This document shows positions 8,086-15,998 of a stretch of DNA of 64,000 bases, one piece after another. The notes under the pieces are model-generated. The model was not told the DNA's origin, ran no database searches, and saw only the letters and a program-made list of their open reading frames with translations. Origin of the DNA: Bacteroidales bacterium (GTDB lineage: Bacteria; Bacteroidota; Bacteroidia; Bacteroidales; UBA10428); assembly GCA_016934055.1 (NCBI GenBank), contig JAFGTR010000056.1:1-64000 (forward strand), in the 5' to 3' direction. Position 1 is the first letter of the stretch. The number at the start of each line of letters is the position of its first letter. A program made the position numbers and the translations under genes.

Positions 8086-9552
8086 TCAATTTGTATTTAT
8101 TTCTTCTATTTCAAAAATCTCATGTCTGTCCCATTCCAGCCAGTATTTCAAGGCCGAACGGCGTACAAGTTTCCAGTATCCGTCATCCAGAAGGCCGAAT
8201 TTAATCAGTCCTTCTTCAATATCACGATTAATCATCGCCAGGTATTCATCTTTCAGTTTCAGTCTGACAGATCTGCCGTCATGGGTGAAAACAGCCTCGG
8301 GCTTTGTTTTTTCAACTTCGGCAATGGTTATCAAACCCTGGCCGATAGTAGACCCTGTGCTGACCTGTATGCCATCATTAAGGCAGCTGTATGGGGGTTT
8401 TATTCCCGCAAAGCTTTTAACCTTCAGTACATCGGGCCCGACATTAAAAATCTCCATGGCCAGTGTCCCCATTTTGGCCCCGGCAACAGAATATACCCCA
8501 AGATGCCCGTGAAATTCATCGGTCATCACACAGGCTTTCCATTCTGTGATACCATGACGCGCTATGGCCGAATCAATTATATTGCGTACGTCATAGGTAT
8601 ACATCTCAGGCTTTACGGGAAAGGAGCTGAAGACGATATTGTCGCTGTGAGCATAAATTCCGCTGATCATATCAGAGAGGACTGCTTTAACAGATAAAGG
8701 ATCATAATCTCTGTTATACCGGATATTGACTTTCGGATGCAAAACCGTCATATCAAATAATTCAGGATTGGTATAGTAGGCTGAAACCAGTTCATCAGCC
8801 ATCTTCAGGTGATGCTGATGCTGTCTTTCCGTTAATGAAGACTGGCTGCCTGTTTTTAACAGCACAGTTGCTAGGGCTGTTTTATGGTTCCCGGCATAGG
8901 CATAGAGGGAAGTGTCAAGAAAAGCTTCTTCTTTATTGAGTTTGGAGATCAGGTCAATTCTTATTTTCGTGTTGATTATCAAATCGGCTGCTGCTTTGTC
9001 ATAAGTGTAATTAAATCCGGATGCGGGATTTATGCTTTCGTTGTACCAGATAATTCTGTAAATTTTATTAATAAGAGCAGGGTTTTTCTGAAGAACCTCA
9101 GCTATTGTTGAAAGGGGACCCAGACATACATAGGTTACTGTTTCATCGCTCGTTTCCAGTGTGTTCATCAGCCAGGCCACACCGTCGGTAATAACCTTAT
9201 GTTTTTGTGGCGGGTTTCCCAGTGTAACAGAACGGTTTAATTCACGCCAGGCCGGACCCGGCCTGTTCATCGTTCTCCCGCATGCAACCGCCATGGTATC
9301 CAGTGAGAAGATATGCATTAAAGATTTTATTTTTACTGCACCCTCTTCAGGCAGCAACGTGCCTTCGGTAACAACAATTCCTGTTACTTCAATATCGGGA
9401 AATGACAACAGCATGCTGACAGCCCGTATGTCATCAAATGCACAGTCGGTATCAACAATCAGGGGATGATGGTTTTCATCATGGAACGGAGAAGCCTGGC
9501 AAAGAAAAAGGGGAAATAAAAGAATGAAGGAAACAATTATTTTTCGGATCAT
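8086..9552 (-). CDS. secreted nucleoside hydrolase-FmdE domain fusion
   Basis: A 488-residue exported protein with two enzyme-like halves. After a signal peptide (IVSFILLFPLFLCQA) residues ~35-315 match the inosine-uridine nucleoside hydrolase fold: DTDCAFDD near the start (consensus DTDxGxDD, here G replaced by A), VCLGPLSTIAEVL, FNYTYDKAAADLI and DYDPLSVKAVL. Residues ~340-480 match the FmdE family first seen beside formylmethanofuran dehydrogenases: EFHGHLGVYSVAGAKMG and SCLNDGIQVSTGSTIGQG, with a serine where many members have cysteine. I took the ATG at 9552 over a GTG at 9582 because the signal peptide starts there. The fusion and the adjacent NicO gene suggest a metal-linked role, which is inference. 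Confidence 0.8.
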   Translation of the reverse strand: MIRKIIVSFILLFPLFLCQASPFHDENHHPLIVDTDCAFDDIRAVSMLLSFPDIEVTGIVVTEGTLLPEEGAVKIKSLMHIFSLDTMAVACGRTMNRPGPAWRELNRSVTLGNPPQKHKVITDGVAWLMNTLETSDETVTYVCLGPLSTIAEVLQKNPALINKIYRIIWYNESINPASGFNYTYDKAAADLIINTKIRIDLISKLNKEEAFLDTSLYAYAGNHKTALATVLLKTGSQSSLTERQHQHHLKMADELVSAYYTNPELFDMTVLHPKVNIRYNRDYDPLSVKAVLSDMISGIYAHSDNIVFSSFPVKPEMYTYDVRNIIDSAIARHGITEWKACVMTDEFHGHLGVYSVAGAKMGTLAMEIFNVGPDVLKVKSFAGIKPPYSCLNDGIQVSTGSTIGQGLITIAEVEKTKPEAVFTHDGRSVRLKLKDEYLAMINRDIEEGLIKFGLLDDGYWKLVRRSALKYWLEWDRHEIFEIEEINTN

Positions 9553-9601
9553 CAGATGAATGAAAATTAAAAAATGTAACACGATTTGTTAAATTGTGTC
9601 A

Positions 9602-9609
9602 CAAAGGTA
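9602..9609 (-). promoter_or_regulatory. -7 element for the nucleoside hydrolase-FmdE / NicO pair
   Basis: The minus strand reads TACCTTTG, a full match to TAnnTTTG, about 50 bp upstream of the ATG at 9552 and within the 79-bp gap after the MBL gene. No good -33 box is present. Confidence 0.45.
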
Positions 9610-9631
9610 GAAAATGTTTGAATGTTATTTT

Positions 9632-10687
9632 TTAAAGCTTAAGTATAATTCCCGTTTTAGGAACATCAAGCCGGACATTCTTCAGTCCCGTTACTGCCAG
9701 TAACCGTTTGGCCCATTTCTGTAAGGCTTTTTGATCTAACTCGTCCTGCCGGTAATGCTTTAAATCATGGTATCCGGAATAGTGAACCAGTTGAACAATG
9801 GGGATGCCTGTTTTTTTTAAGAATTCCATTACAGAGAATGGAATGTTGGCGTAATTGTTGTTTTCCTGGATAAACCGGTCGAAATACCGCCTGTAATCCT
9901 CATTGGCATCCTTTAACTGCAGTGCAGCACAACGTTCAACAGGGTTCTTATATTGCCATTCTTCCAGGTAATTGCTGACTTTACCATTTTCAGGCTTTGA
10001 AGTGGTAAAGGATATATGGTTAGAAGCAGGGTAACTGAACCTGTTAGAGCAATCAATATACATGACCTTTGCTTTTGAGATGGTGGCATAATCCTCGTTT
10101 CTCAGAAAGGGGAACAGCAGATCACCGGTAAACAAAACACTGGGGGCATCAGCGTCTTGTGCATATTCAACCAGCAACATGGCGGCACCTTGTGAACTCT
10201 CACCGTGGTATACAGGGAATGCTGTAACAGCTAAACCAGGGACTTCTTTTACAAACTCTTTCCTGCCGGGTTTGAGTTCGTTGAACACAACGGCATTCAT
10301 AAGGTGCGGAATAGTCTCCAACACCTGTTGACGACACAAATCCGTTGCATACACAGGCAATTTTCTACTATCAGTGCTGGTATATTTAAGGCTTTGGGCA
10401 ATCCAGTCTACGCCCGTTATATGGTCGGGATGTGCATGTGTAAGGAATAAAGCTTCGGGGATGCGGTTCTCGTTTTTCAACAGAAAAGGAACGGTATTAT
10501 GACCCGCATCGATGATAATTTCCCATTCTATTGTCCGTGGCGAGTAATTTTTACCCATACAGCCGATAACTGCATAAGAAGCACTGCCCATGTCATCAGC
10601 ATTCATCCTGTCATAAAACGGATGTTCTGTTCCCAGAAAGACCGGCCATGCATTACCGCAACCATTGACTCTGATAAAAAGGCTCAT
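9632..10687 (-). CDS. MBL-fold metallo-hydrolase
   Basis: A 351-residue metallo-beta-lactamase-fold hydrolase. The zinc motif LFLTHAHPDHITG lies near residue 83, a histidine (VYHGESSQGAA) near 160 and the bridging aspartate in LFTGDLLFPF near 187. N-terminal RVNGCGNAWPVFLG and the early DAGHN strand are like the phosphodiesterase/ribonuclease-Z branch, but it is not a standard RNase Z. Cytoplasmic (no signal peptide). It starts 7 bp after the S46 peptidase and is probably its operon partner. The substrate is unknown. Confidence 0.8.
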   Translation of the reverse strand: MSLFIRVNGCGNAWPVFLGTEHPFYDRMNADDMGSASYAVIGCMGKNYSPRTIEWEIIIDAGHNTVPFLLKNENRIPEALFLTHAHPDHITGVDWIAQSLKYTSTDSRKLPVYATDLCRQQVLETIPHLMNAVVFNELKPGRKEFVKEVPGLAVTAFPVYHGESSQGAAMLLVEYAQDADAPSVLFTGDLLFPFLRNEDYATISKAKVMYIDCSNRFSYPASNHISFTTSKPENGKVSNYLEEWQYKNPVERCAALQLKDANEDYRRYFDRFIQENNNYANIPFSVMEFLKKTGIPIVQLVHYSGYHDLKHYRQDELDQKALQKWAKRLLAVTGLKNVRLDVPKTGIILKL

Positions 10688-10694
10688 AATAGTT

Positions 10695-12872
10695 TTATTT
10701 TATCAACCCTGCCCTGTAAGGGTACTCCCCCTCGTAAGGCGGGTCAAGGGTCAGTTCTTTTAGAATGTTGAATGCTCCCGCGTACTTATCGATAATAAAA
10801 AGTACATAACGGATATCCAGAGAAATGTTCCGGCAGACAGACGGATCAAATTCATAGTCACTGATGGTTCCTTCACAGTTGCGGTCGAAATTGATGCCGA
10901 TCAGCCGTCCTTTACCATCAAGCACCGGGCTGCCTGAATTTCCGCCTGATGTGTGGTTCGAGGCGATAAAACAAACGGGCATTGTTGAATCAACAGCATA
11001 CGGACTGAAATCTTTATCCTCAATAAGTTGTCTTAACTTTTCATTTACGGAATAATCGGCAACATCCTTTCTCCCCTTTTCAAGAAGGCCTTCTGCAGTA
11101 GTATAATAATCATAATAAATGGCATTTGCGGGATTATACCCCTGGACTTTCCCGTAGGAAAGCCTCATCGTGAAATTAGCATCGGGATAATATTGACAAC
11201 AGGTGTCAAAGGTCATCAGACTGTTGACATAATCCCTGTATAAACGATTCAATTCCTGGTCAAGACTATCACCGATTAAGTAATACGGAATAAAGACATC
11301 TGAAAAATCTTCATTAAACCTTATTGCAGGATCAGACAGTAATTTTTCCACAGTACGAAAAGAGAGCTTTTCAATCATCTTGTTCAGCCTGTTACGATTT
11401 GTGAAAAGACTCTTTTCAAAAAGTTGTTCAATATAGGCTCTGGAATCTCCGTTATAGCGGTCATTGATGATATCATAGCTTTCAGGGAGAAATACGGGAT
11501 CAACTGATTTTTTATAAATATCAAGGATACCGGGCATGGTTCTTCTGTCGATAACAAGATTAACATTTGTGAAAAAATCATTTGCCATTTTTTTCAGTTC
11601 TTCCTTTGACTCTGAAGAGCCTGTTGTGTTATAGCCTAATGTTGAATAAGCCTTATTGATAAAATCAGTTGCGAAACGCATTATTTCAAAGCTTGCCATG
11701 GCTTCATTGCCCAGTTCCGATGCAATGACAGCAGCTTTGTTTTCCGTATAATGCTCATTCAGGTTTTGCAGCAAAGGTTTAAAAACACTTGAAGTTTGCG
11801 GATCAGTCGCCAGTGTTTGTTCTTGCCTGATCCTTTTATTGACAATACAGGTTCTGGCGGCTCCGTCGATAATCCCTTTCCATTTCTTCCAGGCATTGCT
11901 TACATTTTGGTATTTATGTGCATACTGCAGATTTATTTCAGGGTTTTTAGACATTTCTTCAGCCATAATTCTGAGCCTTTCTTCTCGCATTTCTATTTTG
12001 GAAGGAAGTATTTCTTCAATGATTATGGCAAGGCCTTTGGAATGCAGGTATTGTTCGGTTCTGGCCGGATAGCCCATGATCATGGTGAAATCACCTTCAC
12101 GGATACCTTGTGTTGAAAGAGTAAGGTGTTTTTTTGGTTTATAAGGTACATTATCTTTGTCAAATGCAGCCGGTTTATTATTTTTTCCGGCATAGATCCT
12201 GAACAGGCAAAAATCGCCTGTGTGCCTTGGCCATATCCAGTTATCGGTATCTCCTCCGAATCTGCCAATTGAAGATGGCGGGGTACCGACAAGCCTGATA
12301 TCTTTGAACACCTCATATGTGAAGAGATAAAAGTCGTTACCAAAATAAAAGGATTCAATTTCGGCTTTATAGTGGGTGTCTTTTATCTTATTGGCAATGA
12401 TGGCAGCAGAATTTGAATCGATAACAGCAGATCTTTGTTTTTCTGACATGTCAGTCGTGATACTTTCAAGTACCTGGGCCGTTACATCTTCAATACTTAT
12501 CAGCAATGAAACGGTAAGACCGGGATTTGGCAATTCCTGGTCATGTGAATAAGCCCAGAAGCCCTTTTTTAGCAGATTATTTTCAATGGTGCTGTGAACC
12601 TGGACACACCCGTAACCGCAATGATGATTGGTGATCAGCAGACCGTCAGGTGAGATGATTTCCCCGGTGCATCCTCTTCCGAATAACACCACTGCATCTT
12701 TGAGACAGGCTTTGTTAATACTGTATATGTCATCGGATGAAAGCTTCATGCCTGCGGCTTGCATGTCAGTGATGGTTCCTTTCTCAATTAACAAGGGTAT
12801 CCACATGCCTTCCCCGGCCTGCAAGCCTATTGGCAAAAGAGATATAAAAAATAAGTACAAAAAACTCTTCAT
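10695..12872 (-). CDS. S46 dipeptidyl-peptidase, DPP11-like
   Basis: A 725-residue periplasmic serine dipeptidyl-peptidase of family S46 (DPP7/DPP11), which releases dipeptides for amino-acid fermentation. A signal peptide (FLYLFFISLLPIGLQA) precedes mature GEGMWIPLL. The catalytic histidine is in TNHHCGYGCVQ near residue 85, and the serine in GGNSGSPV near residue 645. An arginine (NFDR) lies exactly 18 residues after that serine, the position where DPP11 enzymes have the arginine that selects Asp/Glu at P1 and DPP7 has glycine. I therefore infer acidic specificity. The ATG at 12872 begins one base beyond the maf stop, indicating coupling. Confidence 0.9.
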   Translation of the reverse strand: MKSFLYLFFISLLPIGLQAGEGMWIPLLIEKGTITDMQAAGMKLSSDDIYSINKACLKDAVVLFGRGCTGEIISPDGLLITNHHCGYGCVQVHSTIENNLLKKGFWAYSHDQELPNPGLTVSLLISIEDVTAQVLESITTDMSEKQRSAVIDSNSAAIIANKIKDTHYKAEIESFYFGNDFYLFTYEVFKDIRLVGTPPSSIGRFGGDTDNWIWPRHTGDFCLFRIYAGKNNKPAAFDKDNVPYKPKKHLTLSTQGIREGDFTMIMGYPARTEQYLHSKGLAIIIEEILPSKIEMREERLRIMAEEMSKNPEINLQYAHKYQNVSNAWKKWKGIIDGAARTCIVNKRIRQEQTLATDPQTSSVFKPLLQNLNEHYTENKAAVIASELGNEAMASFEIMRFATDFINKAYSTLGYNTTGSSESKEELKKMANDFFTNVNLVIDRRTMPGILDIYKKSVDPVFLPESYDIINDRYNGDSRAYIEQLFEKSLFTNRNRLNKMIEKLSFRTVEKLLSDPAIRFNEDFSDVFIPYYLIGDSLDQELNRLYRDYVNSLMTFDTCCQYYPDANFTMRLSYGKVQGYNPANAIYYDYYTTAEGLLEKGRKDVADYSVNEKLRQLIEDKDFSPYAVDSTMPVCFIASNHTSGGNSGSPVLDGKGRLIGINFDRNCEGTISDYEFDPSVCRNISLDIRYVLFIIDKYAGAFNILKELTLDPPYEGEYPYRAGLIK

Positions 12873-12873
12873 A

Positions 12874-13512
12874 TCATAGTTGTTTGTTAACACCCTTTCG
12901 GGGTATTTCTGATTCAATAAAATGAATTAATGCACTGTATAATTTTTGAACCGGCAGTCCCATGACATTGAAATAGGATCCTTCAAGCCTGTCAACGCCG
13001 ATATACCCTATCCATTCCTGTATACCATATGCCCCGGCCTTATCGAATGGTTTATACTTTTTTACATAATAGTCGATTTCCCCGTCGGTCAGATGTCTGA
13101 AATGCACTTTGGATTCAGCTGCAAAGGCCAGTTCTTTGTGAATAGAAGCGATACACACGCCAGTGTATACAAAATGCATTTTTCCTGAAAGATTTCGTAA
13201 CATTTTTTTTGCTTCTTCCGTGTCACGTGGTTTGCCGATCAGCTCGTTATTGAGCCATACAATAGTATCGGCGGTTATCAGCAAAGTTTTTTCTTTCAGC
13301 AACGATGTGAAGGAACGGGCTTTAAGTTTTGCCAGGTAGAGTGGTATATCTCCAGCAATTAAATGCTCAGGAAAGGATTCTTTAATCTCATTATTGGTAA
13401 CAGTCTTAAATTTCAATCCCAGTTCTTCCAGCAGGAAACTGCGGCGTGGTGATGCAGATGCCAGTATAATGTCGTAATTATTTAGTCTTTCAAGATCGGA
13501 CAAGGCTTTCAA
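12874..13512 (-). CDS. maf: Maf-family nucleotide pyrophosphatase
   Basis: A ~212-residue Maf/YhdE-type house-cleaning enzyme that hydrolyses non-canonical or pyrimidine nucleoside triphosphates. Visible motifs: IILASASPRRSFLLEELG near the start, the catalytic ITADTIVW, IGKPRDTEEAKKML, and the late IQEWIGYIGVDRLEGSYFNVMGLP. There is no in-frame ATG before the conserved region; the start is a TTG at 13512 (overlapping the TGA of the prenyltransferase) or a TTG at 13503. It belongs to the kdsC-like/ubiA/maf run that is often seen conserved in Bacteroidota. Confidence 0.9.
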   Translation of the reverse strand: MKALSDLERLNNYDIILASASPRRSFLLEELGLKFKTVTNNEIKESFPEHLIAGDIPLYLAKLKARSFTSLLKEKTLLITADTIVWLNNELIGKPRDTEEAKKMLRNLSGKMHFVYTGVCIASIHKELAFAAESKVHFRHLTDGEIDYYVKKYKPFDKAGAYGIQEWIGYIGVDRLEGSYFNVMGLPVQKLYSALIHFIESEIPRKGVNKQL

Positions 13513-14480
13513 GAATAATGATGAATGATATAATTAGCCACCAACACATACAGCAGGCCGGCAATCATAATACATTTGGTAAGGATGCTGACAGTATGAA
13601 ATGCTTTGGCATCATTAGCCCGGTATACCAAAAAGGATGCTGTCAACAATGGAATTATCAGCAATAACAGGATGTAAAAAAGCGTCAGTCTGTCGGGGAG
13701 ATACAGAAAATAGATCAGGATCAGTGCCAGGGCAGTGATAGAAAACAGGACAATAACAATGAATTTCGAAAACCCCATACCGGCAACTGCCGGTAATGTC
13801 AGGCGGCCGTAAGACGTATCTCCCTTTATATCTTCAGCATCTTTTATAATTTCACGCGCCAGTGTTAGGATGAAGGCGAATCCTGAAAAACAAACCACCC
13901 ACATCACAATATAAGTCAGGCTGTGCATATCGTCAGTCAGCAATCCGGCATTATACCTGTATTGTAATGGCAGCTCAAAAAGTAACACCAGCATAGGAAT
14001 CATAGCTGTCATTAATGCAACAATAAGGTTGCCAATAAGCATCTGGCGTTTATAGGTTATTGAATAAAACCACAGTATTCCGCTTCCTAAAAGGAATAAA
14101 ACGCCGAGATAGACAAAATCAACCGCCCATGCAACATATAAACCCAGAAGTACACCCAGAATGGTCAATATCATATGGATTGTCATGGTATGCCGCAAGC
14201 TGATGGTACGGCCAACAACAACATCTTCCGGATTGTTGATTGTATCGATTTTCCGGTCGAAATAATCATTGATAACATAGCCTCCGGCTGTTATCAGCAC
14301 AGTTGAAAGCACCAGTAAAAAAAACAACAGATTACTCATTTGCAGGGATAAGTCATGTGCTTTCAGTAAAGGTCCAATCAACGACCAGCGTATAAGAGAC
14401 TGGGTAAGAACAATGATCAGCAGGTTCGGGAGTCTGATCAACCTGTTGAAAGAAACAATGGTATGCCAGGTTTTTACCAT
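13509..14480 (-). CDS. UbiA-family prenyltransferase (DGGGP synthase-like)
   Basis: A 323-residue polytopic membrane enzyme of the UbiA superfamily, most like geranylgeranylglyceryl-phosphate geranylgeranyltransferases. The first aspartate motif reads NDYFDRKID and the second KDAEDIKGD, both intact for Mg-prenyl diphosphate binding; about eight to nine hydrophobic helices follow. I chose the ATG at 14480, which overlaps the end of the phosphatase gene by 7 bases; a further ATG at 14504 would add eight residues. The acceptor could be a glycerol ether lipid, a quinone ring or another polar head; sequence alone does not decide. Confidence 0.82.
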   Translation of the reverse strand: MVKTWHTIVSFNRLIRLPNLLIIVLTQSLIRWSLIGPLLKAHDLSLQMSNLLFFLLVLSTVLITAGGYVINDYFDRKIDTINNPEDVVVGRTISLRHTMTIHMILTILGVLLGLYVAWAVDFVYLGVLFLLGSGILWFYSITYKRQMLIGNLIVALMTAMIPMLVLLFELPLQYRYNAGLLTDDMHSLTYIVMWVVCFSGFAFILTLAREIIKDAEDIKGDTSYGRLTLPAVAGMGFSKFIVIVLFSITALALILIYFLYLPDRLTLFYILLLLIIPLLTASFLVYRANDAKAFHTVSILTKCIMIAGLLYVLVANYIIHHYS

Positions 14481-14995
14481 AAAAAAGCTCCGTCTTTCAT
14501 CCATTTACCATGCAGACGCAATACCTGTTCGATGATATCGCGCACACAACCTTCTCCTCCGCGCAAATGGGAGATATAAACGGAAATTTCCCTGATTTCT
14601 TCAGCGGCATCTGCCGGACAGACAGGTAATCCGGCTTGTTTCATGACTTCATAATCAGGGATGTCATCTCCCATAAACAAAATATTCTCAAAGTTCAATC
14701 TGTATCTGTTTTTAAAATCCATAAAAGCATCGGTTTTGATGCCGGATCGCATATAAATGTCTTTAACGCCCAGATATGAGAAACGTTTTTTTACCATTTT
14801 TGAATTGCCACCTGTTATGATGGCAATAGGGTAACCGGCTTTGACAGCATACTGAACAGCATAACCATCCTTGATATTCATCATTCTGACAAATTCGCCT
14901 CCAGGATGCAGCAAAACATTGCCGTTTGTAAATACACCGTCGACATCAAAAGCAAAAGCTTTGATCTTGCTGAATTTTTCTTTCAGATTGCTCAT
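14474..14995 (-). CDS. KdsC-like HAD phosphatase
   Basis: A 173-residue HAD-superfamily phosphatase of the KdsC branch (3-deoxy-D-manno-octulosonate 8-phosphate phosphatase in LPS synthesis). HAD motif I is AFDVDGVFT with the two catalytic aspartates, motif II IITGG, and motif III/IV LFMGDDIPDYEVM; the C-terminal RGGEGCVRDIIEQVL is typical of the tetrameric KdsC class. It has no cap domain and the expected length. It leads a tightly packed run with ubiA and maf. Kdo8P specificity is likely but unproven, since kdsA/kdsB are not in view. Confidence 0.82.
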   Translation of the reverse strand: MSNLKEKFSKIKAFAFDVDGVFTNGNVLLHPGGEFVRMMNIKDGYAVQYAVKAGYPIAIITGGNSKMVKKRFSYLGVKDIYMRSGIKTDAFMDFKNRYRLNFENILFMGDDIPDYEVMKQAGLPVCPADAAEEIREISVYISHLRGGEGCVRDIIEQVLRLHGKWMKDGAFLW

Positions 14996-15036
14996 ATGTC
15001 ATTTACAAAATCAATCAAATATCACAAACCACCGAA

Positions 15037-15087
15037 AACAGAACCAAGAGACAAGAACCAAAGGCAAGAATCAAGAGTAAAGACTTG
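15037..15087 (+). repeat. degenerate heptad repeat tract
   Basis: Words of about seven bases ending in AAG follow one another (AACCAAG, AGACAAG, AACCAAAG, AATCAAG, AGTAAAG). Similar tracts lie near 7277, 31862, 51460 and 63957. The rest of the 200-bp spacer between the KdsC-like and DUF2520 genes shows no gene. Confidence 0.6.
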
Positions 15088-15195
15088 ATTCAGATACAGG
15101 ATAAATCCTTTGGTGCTTTGGTGTTTTGGTGGCATCATTATAATCGTTGCTTTCAGGTGTTTTTGTAACGCGTTAAATTTACCGGTTTAAATAAT

Positions 15196-15987
15196 TCATT
15201 TCCCCTTTCTGGCAAAGGTAATGATACTTTTGCTAATTTGCCGGTATATTTCAGCTATATCAGTTTCTTCTTTCAGCATTTGAAGATGCTCTTCCATAGT
15301 TATTTTGTCATCTCTTATTGCAGGGCCTGTCTGCGCTGATAACGGGGGTATTGTGCTTATTTTGCCGGCTGTTTCGGTTATCAGCGGTTTCAGCAGGTCA
15401 AAAGAAATTGCTTCGCGTGCGAGAAGGGTATCAGCAAGCGTGTACATGTGATTGGAGAAATTGGAAGCAAATACAGCGCTAAGATGAATGATTTTTCGCT
15501 GTTTGGAATCCATGATATGGACTTTCCCGGACAGTTGCCTGGCAAATTTTACAAGCTTATCAGTATTTTCTGGTGAATTGGCCTCGACAAGGACAGGCAC
15601 TTTATTAAAATCAACGGCTTTATTTCTGGTAAATGTCATCAGTGGATATAATACGCCGAAACGGCATGTCTTTTCTTTGAACACATCCAGGGGCATGGCA
15701 CCAGCTGTATGAACCGCCAGGCTGTTGCCGAAATCAATCTGTGCAATGACAGCTTTAATTTCGGCATCGGGTATGGCTATGATAATAATATCGACTTTAT
15801 TTTCAAGTTGTTTAAGGTCTGTGTGGTGATCAGTATGCACCTGTTCAGCCAGGGCCTTACCGGTTTCTTCAGTCCGGCTGAAGACCTGCATTATCCTGAT
15901 GCCTTGCCTGCTCAGGGCTTTTGCCAGATGCCATCCCAGGTTGCCGGCGCCTATCAGCACTGCTGTTTCTATTTTGCTTTTTGCCAT
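15196..15987 (-). CDS. Rossmann-like/DUF2520 oxidoreductase
   Basis: A 263-residue NAD(P)-binding protein of the Rossmann-like/DUF2520 family, related to pyrroline-5-carboxylate and 6-phosphogluconate-type dehydrogenases. The N-terminal nucleotide motif VLIGAGNLGWHLAKAL is near residue 11, IIIIAIPDAEIKAV near 70, the mid-domain GVLYPLMTFTR near 130, and the helical DUF2520 domain (HLSAVFASNFSNHMYTLAD) near 170. Its product is unknown. It begins 11 bp after the GT39-like gene and lies upstream of the KdsC-like/ubiA/maf genes, an arrangement frequently conserved in this phylum. Confidence 0.85.
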   Translation of the reverse strand: MAKSKIETAVLIGAGNLGWHLAKALSRQGIRIMQVFSRTEETGKALAEQVHTDHHTDLKQLENKVDIIIIAIPDAEIKAVIAQIDFGNSLAVHTAGAMPLDVFKEKTCRFGVLYPLMTFTRNKAVDFNKVPVLVEANSPENTDKLVKFARQLSGKVHIMDSKQRKIIHLSAVFASNFSNHMYTLADTLLAREAISFDLLKPLITETAGKISTIPPLSAQTGPAIRDDKITMEEHLQMLKEETDIAEIYRQISKSIITFARKGK

Positions 15988-15998
15988 TAAAGGTGTTT

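Noticed and set aside
8122..8697. 191-codon plus-strand frame
   Set aside because: Antisense to the FmdE half of the nucleoside hydrolase fusion, no motif of its own.
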